55,363 nt of DNA from Sandaracinus sp. (lineage in GTDB: Bacteria; Myxococcota_A; Polyangia; Polyangiales; Houyiibacteriaceae), in assembly GCA_002699025.1 (NCBI GenBank), contig PABA01000207.1:1-55363 (forward strand), in the 5' to 3' direction. Shown one piece after another: positions 8,532-16,904 of this stretch; the stretch's first letter is position 1; every line of letters starts with the position of its first letter. The notes under the pieces are model-generated. The model was not told the origin of the DNA and did no database searches. It was given only the letters and a program-made list of their open reading frames with translations. Both the position numbers and the translations under genes were made by a program.

Positions 8532-9875
8532 TCAGCCGTCCGACTCGGCGTCGTCGTCCAGCTCGAGGCGGCGCATCAGGTCCTCGAGGTAGCCCTCGTC
8601 CTCCTCGTCGCCGTCGCTCTTCTTCGCGTCGAGCAGCACGACCGGCCGATCGCCGGTCGCGTCGGGGTCGTCGAAGCCGGCCAGGGGCTCGGGCGGGAGG
8701 GACGCCGCGTCCGAGCGGGGCTCGCTCCCCTCGTCGGATGCGGCGGAGGCGGGCGCATCGGCGATCGGCTCGGGCAGCTCGAGGCGCGCGAAGGAGGGGC
8801 CCGCTTCCTTCGCGGGCTCTTCGTCGCCGAGCAACTCGACCTCGCCCGAGATGTCCTCGATCTCCTCGACGACCTCGGCCGCGGGCGTTCGGGGCTCCGC
8901 CGAGGGGTCGCTGGGCGGGACGAGCGCGACGTCCTCCTCGGCGACGCGCTCCACGGGGAAGATCTCGCCGAGGTAGTGGGCGATCGCGCGCGGGCCGACG
9001 AGCAGCCCGTGCCGCATGGCGAAGTGCTCGAGGTGGAGCGCCAGGTCCGCGGCGCTGGCGATGCGCGATCGCGGGTCGCGCCGGAGCGCGGCGAGGACGA
9101 TCTCCTCGAGGTCCGCCGGGTACTCGGGCATGCGGCTCGTCGGCGGCGGCGCGTCCTGCTCGACGACCTGCGTCATCACCTGCATGTCGTTGCCGCGGTA
9201 GAGGCGCGAGCCGGTCGTGAGCTCGTAGAGGATCACGCCCACGGAGAAGACGTCGGCGCGCCGGTCCACCGGGCGGCTGCGCACCTGCTCGGGGGCCATG
9301 TAGGAGAACGTGCCCTTCACGGCGCCCGCCTCGGTCTCGGCGCGCGCGTCGGTCTTGGCGACGCCGAAGTCCATCAGCTTCGCCACGCCGTCCCGGGTGA
9401 GCATCACGTTCTGGGGCGTCACGTCCCGGTGGACGATGCGGAGCGGCCGGCCCGCCTTGTCGCGGGCCTCGTGCGCGTGGTGGAGCGCCTCGCAGACCTG
9501 CATCACGACGCCGAGCGTGACGTGGAGGGGCATGACGTTCCGGGCGCGGACCCCGGCGCGCCAGACGTCCGCGACGTTCCAGCCGTCGACGTACTCCATG
9601 GCGAGGAACCAGGTGCCGTCGGCGATGCCGAGGTCGAAGACCTGCGGGATGTTCGGGTGGCCGAGGTGGGCCAGCAGGCGCGCCTCGTACTGGAACATGC
9701 GGAGCGTCGGGCGATGCTCGACGAAGTTCGTGAAGAGGCGCTTGATGACGACGTCGCGGAAGAAGCCGCCCTCGCCCCACTGGCGGGCGAGGTAGATCTC
9801 GGCCATCCCGCCCGCCGCGATCTTGCGGAGGAGCTCGTAGCGGCCGTACGGCGTTCCCTGCGACGTTCCCTGCAA
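8532..9875 (-). CDS. Eukaryote-like Ser/Thr protein kinase (cytoplasmic)
   Basis: A 447-residue Hanks-type kinase. The glycine loop reads KIAAGGMAEIYLA, the ATP-binding Lys is in VVIKRL, the catalytic loop is HRDVTPQN (Asp present), the metal-binding DFG is MDFGVAK, and MAPEQ is the APE motif. The kinase domain occupies about residues 10-285; the remaining 160 residues are acidic low-complexity sequence with no transmembrane helix. The start is a TTG preceded by GAGGGAG. The next gene downstream on the strand is the GAF/AAA+ sigma-54 activator, an obvious candidate partner. HRDVTPQN, with Val-Thr for the common Leu-Lys, is frequent in myxobacterial kinases. Confidence 0.92.
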   Translation of the reverse strand: MQGTSQGTPYGRYELLRKIAAGGMAEIYLARQWGEGGFFRDVVIKRLFTNFVEHRPTLRMFQYEARLLAHLGHPNIPQVFDLGIADGTWFLAMEYVDGWNVADVWRAGVRARNVMPLHVTLGVVMQVCEALHHAHEARDKAGRPLRIVHRDVTPQNVMLTRDGVAKLMDFGVAKTDARAETEAGAVKGTFSYMAPEQVRSRPVDRRADVFSVGVILYELTTGSRLYRGNDMQVMTQVVEQDAPPPTSRMPEYPADLEEIVLAALRRDPRSRIASAADLALHLEHFAMRHGLLVGPRAIAHYLGEIFPVERVAEEDVALVPPSDPSAEPRTPAAEVVEEIEDISGEVELLGDEEPAKEAGPSFARLELPEPIADAPASAASDEGSEPRSDAASLPPEPLAGFDDPDATGDRPVVLLDAKKSDGDEEDEGYLEDLMRRLELDDDAESDG

Positions 9876-10011
9876 CCTGCTCCCTCGAGGCGGCGTCGCC
9901 CCCCGCCGAGCCTATCATCGAAGCGCCGAGCGACGTCGATGGCGTGAGGCGACGGGCCAGCCGAACCGTACTACAACGAGGGGGCGCGGGGAGTCCGCCG
10001 ATGGAGACGAG

Positions 10012-10866
10012 ATGAGCGAAGGCGACGGCATCCGAGACCAGGTGTTCATCGTGACGGGCGCGGGCCGGGGCGTGGGGCGCGCGACGGCGGAGCTGCTCGG
10101 GAGCCGGGGTGCGAAGCTGGTCCTGGCGGACGACGGACGCGGGCCCGATGGCGAGGGGAGCGACGCGGAGGTGGTCGAAGAGGCCGCCGAGGCGATCCGC
10201 GCGGCGGGCGGCGAAGCGATCGCCCGGGCCGTGGACGTGACCGGAGCGGGCGCGGCGGAGGCGCTCGTCGCGGACGCCCTCGAAGCCTTCGGGGGCCTCG
10301 CCGGCGCCGTCTCCTGTGCGGGCATTCGCCTCGATCGCGGCCTCCTCAAGCTCGAGGACGCCGATCTCGAGCGGGTCCTCGCGCACCAGCTCCACGCCCC
10401 CATGCGCCTGCTCCGGGCCTCTGCGCGGCACCTCGTCGAGGCGCGGCGCCCCGGGAGCGTCGTCCTCGCGGCCGGCCCCGAGGCCTTCTTCGGGACGGCC
10501 CGGCACGCGGCCAACGCGGCCGGAGGCGCCGCCTTGGTGGCGCTGGCCCGGAGCGCGGCCATCGAGCTGCGCCGCCACGGCGTGCGGGTGAACGTCGTCG
10601 CCCCGACGGCGCGGACGCGGCTCACGGAGGACCTGGCGCTCTTCCGCAAGATCGGCGCCGGCTCCATGGAGCCGGAGCACGCCGCGCCGCTCTTCGTCCA
10701 CCTGCTCTCGGATCGCGCGTCCGACGTGAACGGCGAGGTGCTCGGGGTCGCGGGGGGCCGCGTCTACGCCTTCCAGAGCCGGGAGACGACCGGCGCCTTC
10801 GTCGAGGGGCGCGGCTTCGAGCTCGAAGAGCTGCCCGAGGCCTGGAGCGAGATCACCCGCGGATGA
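10012..10866 (+). CDS. SDR-fold protein lacking the catalytic Ser-Tyr-Lys
   Basis: A 284-residue Rossmann-fold protein most like the short-chain dehydrogenases of the multifunctional-enzyme type (the phrase VNVVAPTARTRLTEDL is typical). The NAD(P) loop TGAGRGVG (about residues 15-22) is intact. The expected catalytic Ser in the strand GSVVLAAG is Ala, and the expected YxxxK stretch reads ARHAANAAGGAALV, with no Tyr or Lys. The only Tyr in the protein is near the C-terminus. The reading frame is clean and has a good ribosome site (GGAGACGAG before ATG), so it is not an obvious pseudogene. Loss of dehydrogenase activity is inference. Confidence 0.85.
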   Translation: MSEGDGIRDQVFIVTGAGRGVGRATAELLGSRGAKLVLADDGRGPDGEGSDAEVVEEAAEAIRAAGGEAIARAVDVTGAGAAEALVADALEAFGGLAGAVSCAGIRLDRGLLKLEDADLERVLAHQLHAPMRLLRASARHLVEARRPGSVVLAAGPEAFFGTARHAANAAGGAALVALARSAAIELRRHGVRVNVVAPTARTRLTEDLALFRKIGAGSMEPEHAAPLFVHLLSDRASDVNGEVLGVAGGRVYAFQSRETTGAFVEGRGFELEELPEAWSEITRG

Positions 10867-11068
10867 GCGCCCGGAACCGAGCGCAGGGAACGCGGGGGCG
10901 ATCCACGCCGGCTCGACCGGCGCGCGATCGATCCGGGCGAGCGACGCACCGGCGATCCCCCCTCACCGGGGAGCGGCCGCCGTGTCCAGACCGACCGCCG
11001 TGTCCAGACCGATCGGCGCCGCCCGCATCGAGGACGATGCGTCACGGGGCCGCGGGCCGGCGGGCCGC

Positions 11069-11254
11069 TCAGCTGAAGAGGTCGATGACCACCACGCCGC
11101 GGTCCGAGGACTCGTCGTCGCGCTGCGGGTCGCTCGCCGGCTTCGGGGCGATGGGCTTCGGAGCGATGGGCAGCTCGACGACCGGCCGCTCGTGGCGACG
11201 GTGCTCGTCGTCCTCGCGCTTGCGGATCTGGTCGATGATGAAAGGGGGAAGCAT
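11069..11254 (-). CDS. Small charged protein beginning MLPPFIIDQIRKRE
   Basis: A 61-residue open frame with a hydrophobic start (MLPPFIIDQI), a basic/acidic helix (RKREDDEHRRHERP), a Pro-rich middle (LPIAPKPIAPKP) and an acidic end closing with RGVVVIDLFS. I recall similar small hypothetical proteins with an MLPPFII...RGVV-like layout in myxobacterial genomes, but I cannot verify it here. The longer frame to 11365 reads through the divergent neighbour's start region and is not supported. No good ribosome site is visible. It lies divergently, 58 bases from the DUF4350 gene. Confidence 0.55.
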   Translation of the reverse strand: MLPPFIIDQIRKREDDEHRRHERPVVELPIAPKPIAPKPASDPQRDDESSDRGVVVIDLFS

Positions 11255-11312
11255 CGCGAGAGAGGGCCCGGAAGCGGACCGCGCCCGTGGCCCCGAATAT
11301 AGCAACCGGCCC

Positions 11313-12605
11313 GTGCAGGACAAGAGTTCGACGCGCCGCGGGCCCCTCGCGCGGGCGATCGTCACCTTCGCTCTCCTCCTCGGCCTGAGTCCCGCCCCCG
11401 CCGAGGCCCAGAGCCCCGACTACCGGCTCGAGAGCACCGCCTGGAACGGCCTGAGCGAGCTCCTGGCGATCGGCCAGAGCACAGGTATCCGGATCGACAC
11501 CTCGGCGGAGATCGATCTGGCGACGCTCGCGCCCGAGGACGCGCTCCTGATCCTCTACCCCCGCGAGGATCTCCCCCGGGCGAGCCTGGCGTCCTTCCTC
11601 CGGGCCGGCGGGCGCATCGCGATCGCCGACGACTACGGCGCGGCGCCCCCCTTCCTCCGCCTCTACGGGATCGAGCGCCGCGATCCGGGCGACCTCGAGG
11701 GCGTGCCCCGGCTCCGCGGCAACCCGGCCCTCCGGCTGGCCCACCCACGCTCGCGCCACCCGCTCGTGGAGGGCGTGCCCGTGCTGGCGAGCAACCACCC
11801 GCAGGTGCTGCGCCACGCCGACCTCGAGCCCATCCTCGCCTTCGACGACGGCGGCGACGCGCTGGTGCTCGCGGGGGCCGTCGAGCGCGGGCGTCTGGTC
11901 TCCATCGGCGACCCCAGCGTGCTGATCAACAACATGCTGCGCTTCCGGGGCAACCGGCGCTTCGCCGAGAACCTCTTCACCTACCTCGAGGGCGGCCGGG
12001 GCGGCCGGGTCTTCGTCGTGCCGCCCTCGGTGCGCCTCGAGGGACGCTACGGCGGCGAGGTCGGGACGCCCGTCGACCGGCTCCGGGACTGGCTCTCCGA
12101 GGCCGCCCACGCCGAGCCCCCGCCCCTCGCCCTGACGCTCACGGCGCTCGTGATCGTGGCGATCCTCATGGTCTTCGCCGTCTCCACCCTCCCCCTCCGC
12201 TCGCCCTACGGGGGCGCCCTGCTGCGGGACGCCGGGCGCGGGGGTGGCGGCTTCGCCGGGCGGGTGGCCTTCTTCGCGCGGCGGAAGGGGAACCTCGTGC
12301 ACCCGGCGCTGGTCTACAAGTACGAGTTGGAAGGCGAGCTCACGCGCCGGCTCGGCCTGGAGGGCCGGCCCCTGCTGAAGGACGTCCTCGCGGCCGCCCG
12401 CGCCGCCGGCCTCCCGGAGCGCGATCGGGAGGCCCTCCGCGGGCTCCTGCGCGAGCTCGACGACCTCCGCCGCCGCGTCGACCTTCCGCCCGGCCCGCCG
12501 CGCGTGACGCCCCGCGCCCTTCGTCGCATGGTAGACACCGGAGAGCGGATCCTCGCCGCGCTCCCGCCGGCCCCGCCGTCCTCGACCCCCCGCCCCACGC
12601 CGTGA
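11313..12605 (+). CDS. DUF4350-like membrane protein of a MoxR-DUF58 operon
   Basis: A 430-residue exported, membrane-anchored protein. From the GTG at 11313, a signal sequence (LARAIVTFALLLGLSPAPAEAQ) leads to a GldG/DUF4350-like domain (TAWNGLSELLAIGQSTGI, LLILYPREDLPRASLASFLRAGGRIAIADDYG), then a transmembrane helix near residues 275-297 (LALTLTALVIVAILMVFAV), then a cytoplasmic helical tail. DUF4350 proteins typically sit next to MoxR AAA+ ATPases and DUF58 proteins, as here: the stop overlaps the MoxR GTG by four bases. The frame stays open upstream to 10863 but lacks any signal before 11313. Confidence 0.78.
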   Translation: MQDKSSTRRGPLARAIVTFALLLGLSPAPAEAQSPDYRLESTAWNGLSELLAIGQSTGIRIDTSAEIDLATLAPEDALLILYPREDLPRASLASFLRAGGRIAIADDYGAAPPFLRLYGIERRDPGDLEGVPRLRGNPALRLAHPRSRHPLVEGVPVLASNHPQVLRHADLEPILAFDDGGDALVLAGAVERGRLVSIGDPSVLINNMLRFRGNRRFAENLFTYLEGGRGGRVFVVPPSVRLEGRYGGEVGTPVDRLRDWLSEAAHAEPPPLALTLTALVIVAILMVFAVSTLPLRSPYGGALLRDAGRGGGGFAGRVAFFARRKGNLVHPALVYKYELEGELTRRLGLEGRPLLKDVLAAARAAGLPERDREALRGLLRELDDLRRRVDLPPGPPRVTPRALRRMVDTGERILAALPPAPPSSTPRPTP

Positions 12606-13579
12606 ACGACCCCGCGACCGTCCGCGATCTCTCCGAAGCCGCCCTCGCCCAGGCCGCCGAGCTCACGCGCTCCGTCGTGGACGAGGTGCAGGCGGTCTAC
12701 GTGGGCCCGCGGGAGGTGCCCGAGCTGCTGCTCATCAGCCTGCTCGCCCGCGGCCACGCGCTCCTCGAGGGCGTCCCCGGCGTCGCCAAGACCACGCTCG
12801 TGAAGGCCTTCGCGGCCACCATGGGCTGCTCCTTCCGCCGCATCCAGTTCACGCCCGATCTCCTCCCGGCGGACATCACGGGCACCTTCGTGCTCTCCCC
12901 GAAGGAGGGCACCTTCTCGCTCCGCGAGGGGCCGATCTTCGCGAACATCGTCCTCGGCGACGAGATCAACCGCGCCCCGGCGAAGACCCAGAGCGCGCTC
13001 CTCGAGGCCATGCAGGAGCAGCAGGTCACCATCGAGGGCGAGACGCGCGCCCTCCCCTCGCCCTTCCTCGTGCTCGCCACGCAGAACCCGGTCGAGCAGG
13101 CGGGCACCTACCCGCTCCCCGAGGCGCAGATCGATCGCTTCCTGATCCGCCTGCTGATCGGCTACCCGGAGGCGCGGGACGAGCGGGGCATCCTCCGGCG
13201 CTTCCTCACCGGCGCGCCGGAGCCGCGCACCGTGCTCCAGCCCCAGGACATCCTCCGGCTCCAGGAGCTGGTGCGCTCGATCCACGTCGAGGACGAGGTG
13301 CTCGACTACGTGGTGCGCCTCGCCACCTTCACCCGCGAGCACGCGCGGCTCTTCCTCGGCGTCTCGCCGCGCGCCTCGCTGGCGCTGGTGCAGGCGGCCC
13401 GGGCGCGGGCGCTGGTCGAGGGGCGTGGCTACGTGCTCCCGGACGACGTGAAGGCGCTCGCCGCGCCGGTCCTCGCCCACCGGCTGGTGCTCACGCCGGA
13501 GGCCGAGATGGAGGGCACGCGCCCGGAGCGGATCATCCGGCAGGCGCTCGAGCAGGTGCCGCCCCGGCGCGAGGGCTGA
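12602..13579 (+). CDS. MoxR-family AAA+ ATPase
   Basis: A 325-residue cytoplasmic AAA+ ATPase. Walker A is GVPGVAKTTLVKA (about residue 57), Walker B is VLGDEINRAPAKTQSALLEAMQE (about 119), and the sensor region reads LVLATQNPVEQAGTYPLPEAQIDRF, a MoxR hallmark. MoxR proteins act as chaperone-like ATPases with VWA/DUF58 partners, and the DUF58 gene follows after 31 bases. The GTG start overlaps the upstream stop (GTGA), indicating coupled translation. Confidence 0.95.
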   Translation: MNDPATVRDLSEAALAQAAELTRSVVDEVQAVYVGPREVPELLLISLLARGHALLEGVPGVAKTTLVKAFAATMGCSFRRIQFTPDLLPADITGTFVLSPKEGTFSLREGPIFANIVLGDEINRAPAKTQSALLEAMQEQQVTIEGETRALPSPFLVLATQNPVEQAGTYPLPEAQIDRFLIRLLIGYPEARDERGILRRFLTGAPEPRTVLQPQDILRLQELVRSIHVEDEVLDYVVRLATFTREHARLFLGVSPRASLALVQAARARALVEGRGYVLPDDVKALAAPVLAHRLVLTPEAEMEGTRPERIIRQALEQVPPRREG

Positions 13580-13610
13580 CGGTGCGGGGCGCCGCGAAGG
13601 AGACGCGCTA

Positions 13611-15248
13611 GTGCTGCCGATCCCCACGGGGACGGCGGTGCTCGTCTTCTTCGGGCTCGTCGGCATGCTCGCCGCCGGGCTGACCACCCAGTCGGCGCCG
13701 ACCATCGCCCTGGCGAGCGGCGGCTTCGTGGGCGTGGGGCTGGTGCTCGCGGCGACCATGCCCCTCGGGCGGCGGCTCCGGCGGCAGCGCCTGGAGTTCG
13801 CCTGGTGGCTCGACCACGGGACCGGCGTCGCGAGCGGCGCGGCCGTCCCCCACTCCCCCTTCGTCGTGCGCTGCTACGTGCGCCATCGAGGAGCGGAGGC
13901 GATCACCGTGGAGGCGCTCGAGCCCCTGCTCTCGGCGGGCGCCGAGCTCCTCGAGCGACCCCGGGCCGTGCGCCTCGACGGGCGGAGCCGCACCGAGTTC
14001 ACGCTCCGGCTCACGGCCCCGGCGGCCGGGCGGGTCGTGCTCCACGGGCTCGCCGTCCAGCTCCGCGGACCCTTCGGGCTCTTCTCGACGCCGCTCTACT
14101 TCCCGAACCCGCTGGTCATCAAGGTGCTCCCGCGGGCCGCCGCCGGCCGGACGCGCCGGGCCCCCATCGCCCAGGCCTCGTCCATGGAGCGCGCCGGGCG
14201 GACCATGGTGCGGCGGCGCGGGGGCGGCACGGAGCTGCACGAGCTGCGCGAGCTCGTCCCCGGGGATCCCTTCAAGAGCATCGCCTGGAAGGCGAGCGCG
14301 CGGCGCGGGCGGCTGATGGTCAAGGAGGTCGAGCAGGAGGTGCAGCAGACGCGCTGGATCCTGGTCGACGTGAGCGGGACGATGCGGGCCGGCGAGCCGG
14401 GCGAGCGGAAGCTCGACTACGCGCTCGAGGCCGCGGCGGCGGACGCGCGGGAGGCGCTCGAGGCGGGGGATCGGGTGGGGCTCGTCACCTTCGACGGGCG
14501 CATCGTGAGCCACGTGCCGGCCGGCGAGGGGAAGGCCCAGCGGCTGCGCATCTACGAGGCGCTCCTCGCGGCGACGGAGATCGTCGACGAGGACCTGACC
14601 GACCTGAGCGAGGCGGAGCTGCTGGGGCGCGTGGCGCGCTACGTGCGGCAGCAGGACGGCATCGACTTCGCGCGCGGGAAGGGGCGCGGCGGGCGGACGC
14701 AGCTGGTCGATCGGAGCGGGCTGGCGGCGCACGTGCGGCGCATGCTCGGCGACGAGGCGGAGGCGAAGCCCTTCGAGCGGGAGGTGCAGGCCGAGAGCGC
14801 CACGGGGCGGCTCCTGCGGCGCTTCTGCCGGGCGCGCGGGCTCCCCCTGCCGCACCGAGCCGACCCCGGCGACCACGCGAAGGCGCGGGCGCTCGCCAGC
14901 GCGCTCCAGGCCGTGGGCGGGCGGAGCCGGTCGCCGGCGGCCCTCCTCGTGTGCACGGACTTCGACACCATCGACGACGCGACGCCGGTGGTGAAGGCGC
15001 TCCAGCTCGTGAAGGCGCACGGGCATCGGGTGGCCTTCGTGCTGCCGGATGGGCGGAGCTTCGCCGACGAGTGGGAGGGCGTGGCAGCCGACCTGGCGCG
15101 CATCTACGGGCGCGTGGAGGCGCGGCGGCTCGACGAGGCGCGGCGCCTGCTCGGGGGGCTCGGCGTCAGGGTGGTGGTGGCGCAGCGGAGCGACCCGCCC
15201 GGGCTGGCGGCGATCCGGGCGCGGGCGGCGCGGCGGCGGGCCGCGTGA
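13611..15248 (+). CDS. DUF58 / VWA-like protein, extended form
   Basis: A 545-residue protein. Two hydrophobic segments occupy the N-terminus (about residues 5-25 and 28-48), followed by a beta domain, the DUF58 core (GTELHELRELVPGDPFKSIAWKASAR near residues 204-230) and a VWA-like part with a MIDAS-type LVDVSGTMR near 248. It is about 100 residues longer than common DUF58 proteins; the extra part lies after about residue 340. GTG start with GAAGGAGA upstream. The stop overlaps the rsmA GTG by four bases. Partner of the MoxR ATPase by operon context. Confidence 0.88.
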   Translation: MLPIPTGTAVLVFFGLVGMLAAGLTTQSAPTIALASGGFVGVGLVLAATMPLGRRLRRQRLEFAWWLDHGTGVASGAAVPHSPFVVRCYVRHRGAEAITVEALEPLLSAGAELLERPRAVRLDGRSRTEFTLRLTAPAAGRVVLHGLAVQLRGPFGLFSTPLYFPNPLVIKVLPRAAAGRTRRAPIAQASSMERAGRTMVRRRGGGTELHELRELVPGDPFKSIAWKASARRGRLMVKEVEQEVQQTRWILVDVSGTMRAGEPGERKLDYALEAAAADAREALEAGDRVGLVTFDGRIVSHVPAGEGKAQRLRIYEALLAATEIVDEDLTDLSEAELLGRVARYVRQQDGIDFARGKGRGGRTQLVDRSGLAAHVRRMLGDEAEAKPFEREVQAESATGRLLRRFCRARGLPLPHRADPGDHAKARALASALQAVGGRSRSPAALLVCTDFDTIDDATPVVKALQLVKAHGHRVAFVLPDGRSFADEWEGVAADLARIYGRVEARRLDEARRLLGGLGVRVVVAQRSDPPGLAAIRARAARRRAA

Positions 15249-16081
15249 GCGGGCCGGCCTGGGAGGATCCGCGGCGGGTCCTGGCGCGGCACGGGCTCCG
15301 GCCGAGTCGGCGCTTCTCACAGAACTTCCTCGTGAGCGAGGGGGTCGTCGAGCGCATCGCGGAGGCGCTCGGGCCGGCCGAGGGGGAGCGCGTGGTGGAG
15401 CTCGGCCCGGGGGCGGGGACGCTGACGGCGGCGCTGCTCCGGCGCGGGGCGCGCGTGCTGGCGCTGGAGATGGACCGGCGCATGCTCGGGCTGCTCGAGG
15501 CGGAGCTCGGCGAGGAGCCGGGGCTCGAGCTGCGCGAAGGGGACGCGGCGGCGCTCGACCTCGCGGAGCTGGGGCTCGCGGGCCCGGTCGCCGTGTGCGG
15601 GAACCTGCCCTACGCGGTGACGGGGGCGATCTTCCGGCGGCTGGTCGCGCAGCGGGAGCGCGTGGACCGGGCCGTGCTGATGATCCAGCGGGAGGTGCGG
15701 GACCGGCTGCTGGCCGAGCCGGGGACGAAGGCCTACGGGGCGCTGACGGTGTTCACGACGGCGGCGTTCGCCGTGGAGCCCGTGATGCTCGTGAAGCCGG
15801 GCGCGTTCCACCCGCCGCCGAAGGTGACGAGCGCCGTGCTTCGGCTCCGGCCGGCGCCGCGGGCCGAGGAGACGCCGGCCTTCCGGGCGGTGGTCAGCGC
15901 GGCCTTCGAGAAGCGTCGGAAGACGCTGCGAAACGCGCTCGGCGCGCTGGCCCCGCGGGAGGTGCTCGACCCGGCGTTCGAGGCGGTGGGCATCGACCCG
16001 CGCCGGCGCGGGGAGACCCTCTCGGTCGAGGAATTCGCCGCGCTCGCCGCGACGCTCGAGCCGGCCCTCGACGCGCGCTGA
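15245..16081 (+). CDS. rsmA: 16S rRNA (adenine1518-N6/adenine1519-N6)-dimethyltransferase RsmA
   Basis: A 278-residue KsgA/RsmA enzyme that dimethylates two adjacent adenines in the 3' hairpin of 16S rRNA during small-subunit maturation. The N-terminus has the family signature RFSQNFLV; the SAM-binding motif is VVELGPGAGTLTAALL (about residues 50-65); the catalytic motif is NLPYAVTG (about 121). The C-terminal part KRRKTLRNAL is conserved in RsmA. The GTG overlaps the DUF58 stop (GTGA), placing a ribosome-maturation enzyme at the end of the DUF4350-MoxR-DUF58 transcript. No motif is missing. Confidence 0.95.
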   Translation: MSGPAWEDPRRVLARHGLRPSRRFSQNFLVSEGVVERIAEALGPAEGERVVELGPGAGTLTAALLRRGARVLALEMDRRMLGLLEAELGEEPGLELREGDAAALDLAELGLAGPVAVCGNLPYAVTGAIFRRLVAQRERVDRAVLMIQREVRDRLLAEPGTKAYGALTVFTTAAFAVEPVMLVKPGAFHPPPKVTSAVLRLRPAPRAEETPAFRAVVSAAFEKRRKTLRNALGALAPREVLDPAFEAVGIDPRRRGETLSVEEFAALAATLEPALDAR

Positions 16082-16238
16082 GGCGCGAGCGGGCGCGCCA
16101 CATCTTCGACGCCTGCTCCGGACGCCCGCTCTGGACGCCCAGAACGGATGTCCCATCTCGAGGCCCGTTCTCGGCGCCGCTCTCGACGCGCCGGGCCGCG
16201 CGCGCTCCGGGCCGAAGCATCGCCCGGCCGGGCCGCGG

Positions 16239-16760
16239 TCACTCGGCCGGCTCGGCCGCGGGCTCCGGGGCGAGCTGCCCGAGGGCGTCCGCCGTGAAAG
16301 CCGCGAGGCGGCGGAGGTCCGCCCGGGCGCTCTCGTCGGCCGCGACCGCGGCCCAGGCCCCTCGCGCCTCCCGGAGGGGCGCGAGAGGGACCTCGCGCGC
16401 CGCCAGATCCCCGGGCTCGAGGCGCGAGGCGATCGCCCAGCCGGCCTCGGCGGCCACGGGGGCGAGGAGGGGATCGTCCCCGCCGGCGATCGCCGCGAGG
16501 GGCGCGAGGGCCCGCTCGGGCGCGTCGATCCAGGGCGCCACGCGCGCCGCCGCCCAGCGCTCCGCCCGCGCCGTCTCCGCCGCATCCGCCAAGGCCGCGA
16601 GCACGGCCTCGTCCGCGTCCCGCGCGATCCGCGCGAGCTCCATCGGGTCGGCGCCGACCGCGCGGACCCGGGCCGCGAGCGAGGCGTCCTGGGCGGCCGC
16701 GCCGGGCGGGGGAGCGAGCGGCGCGGCGAAGAGCGCCGCGAGGAGGAAGACCGTGCGCAC
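16239..16760 (-). CDS. Small secreted Ala-rich helical protein, function unknown
   Basis: A 173-residue protein if started at the GTG 16760. A signal peptide VRTVFLLAALFAAPLAPPPGAAAQ is followed by an almost wholly helical Ala/Glu/Arg-rich region with weak 30-residue periodicity, compatible with degenerate HEAT-type repeats. The tail is Pro/Ala/Glu. The frame is open for 39 more codons upstream but those lie before the signal sequence. It is convergent with rsmA and divergent from the HEAT-repeat gene at 16905. No known family recognised. Confidence 0.6.
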   Translation of the reverse strand: MRTVFLLAALFAAPLAPPPGAAAQDASLAARVRAVGADPMELARIARDADEAVLAALADAAETARAERWAAARVAPWIDAPERALAPLAAIAGGDDPLLAPVAAEAGWAIASRLEPGDLAAREVPLAPLREARGAWAAVAADESARADLRRLAAFTADALGQLAPEPAAEPAE

Positions 16761-16904
16761 GGCCGGACCATGCGCGAGCGCCGCCTTCGGATCAACGCCG
16801 CGCCCGCGGAGCACGGTTGAAACGCAAAGGCCGGCGCGATACCACCTCGCCGGAGCGTCGGGGGGCTGGCTCCTCACCCCCTCGCCGCCGAGGAGGAGAC
16901 CGCC

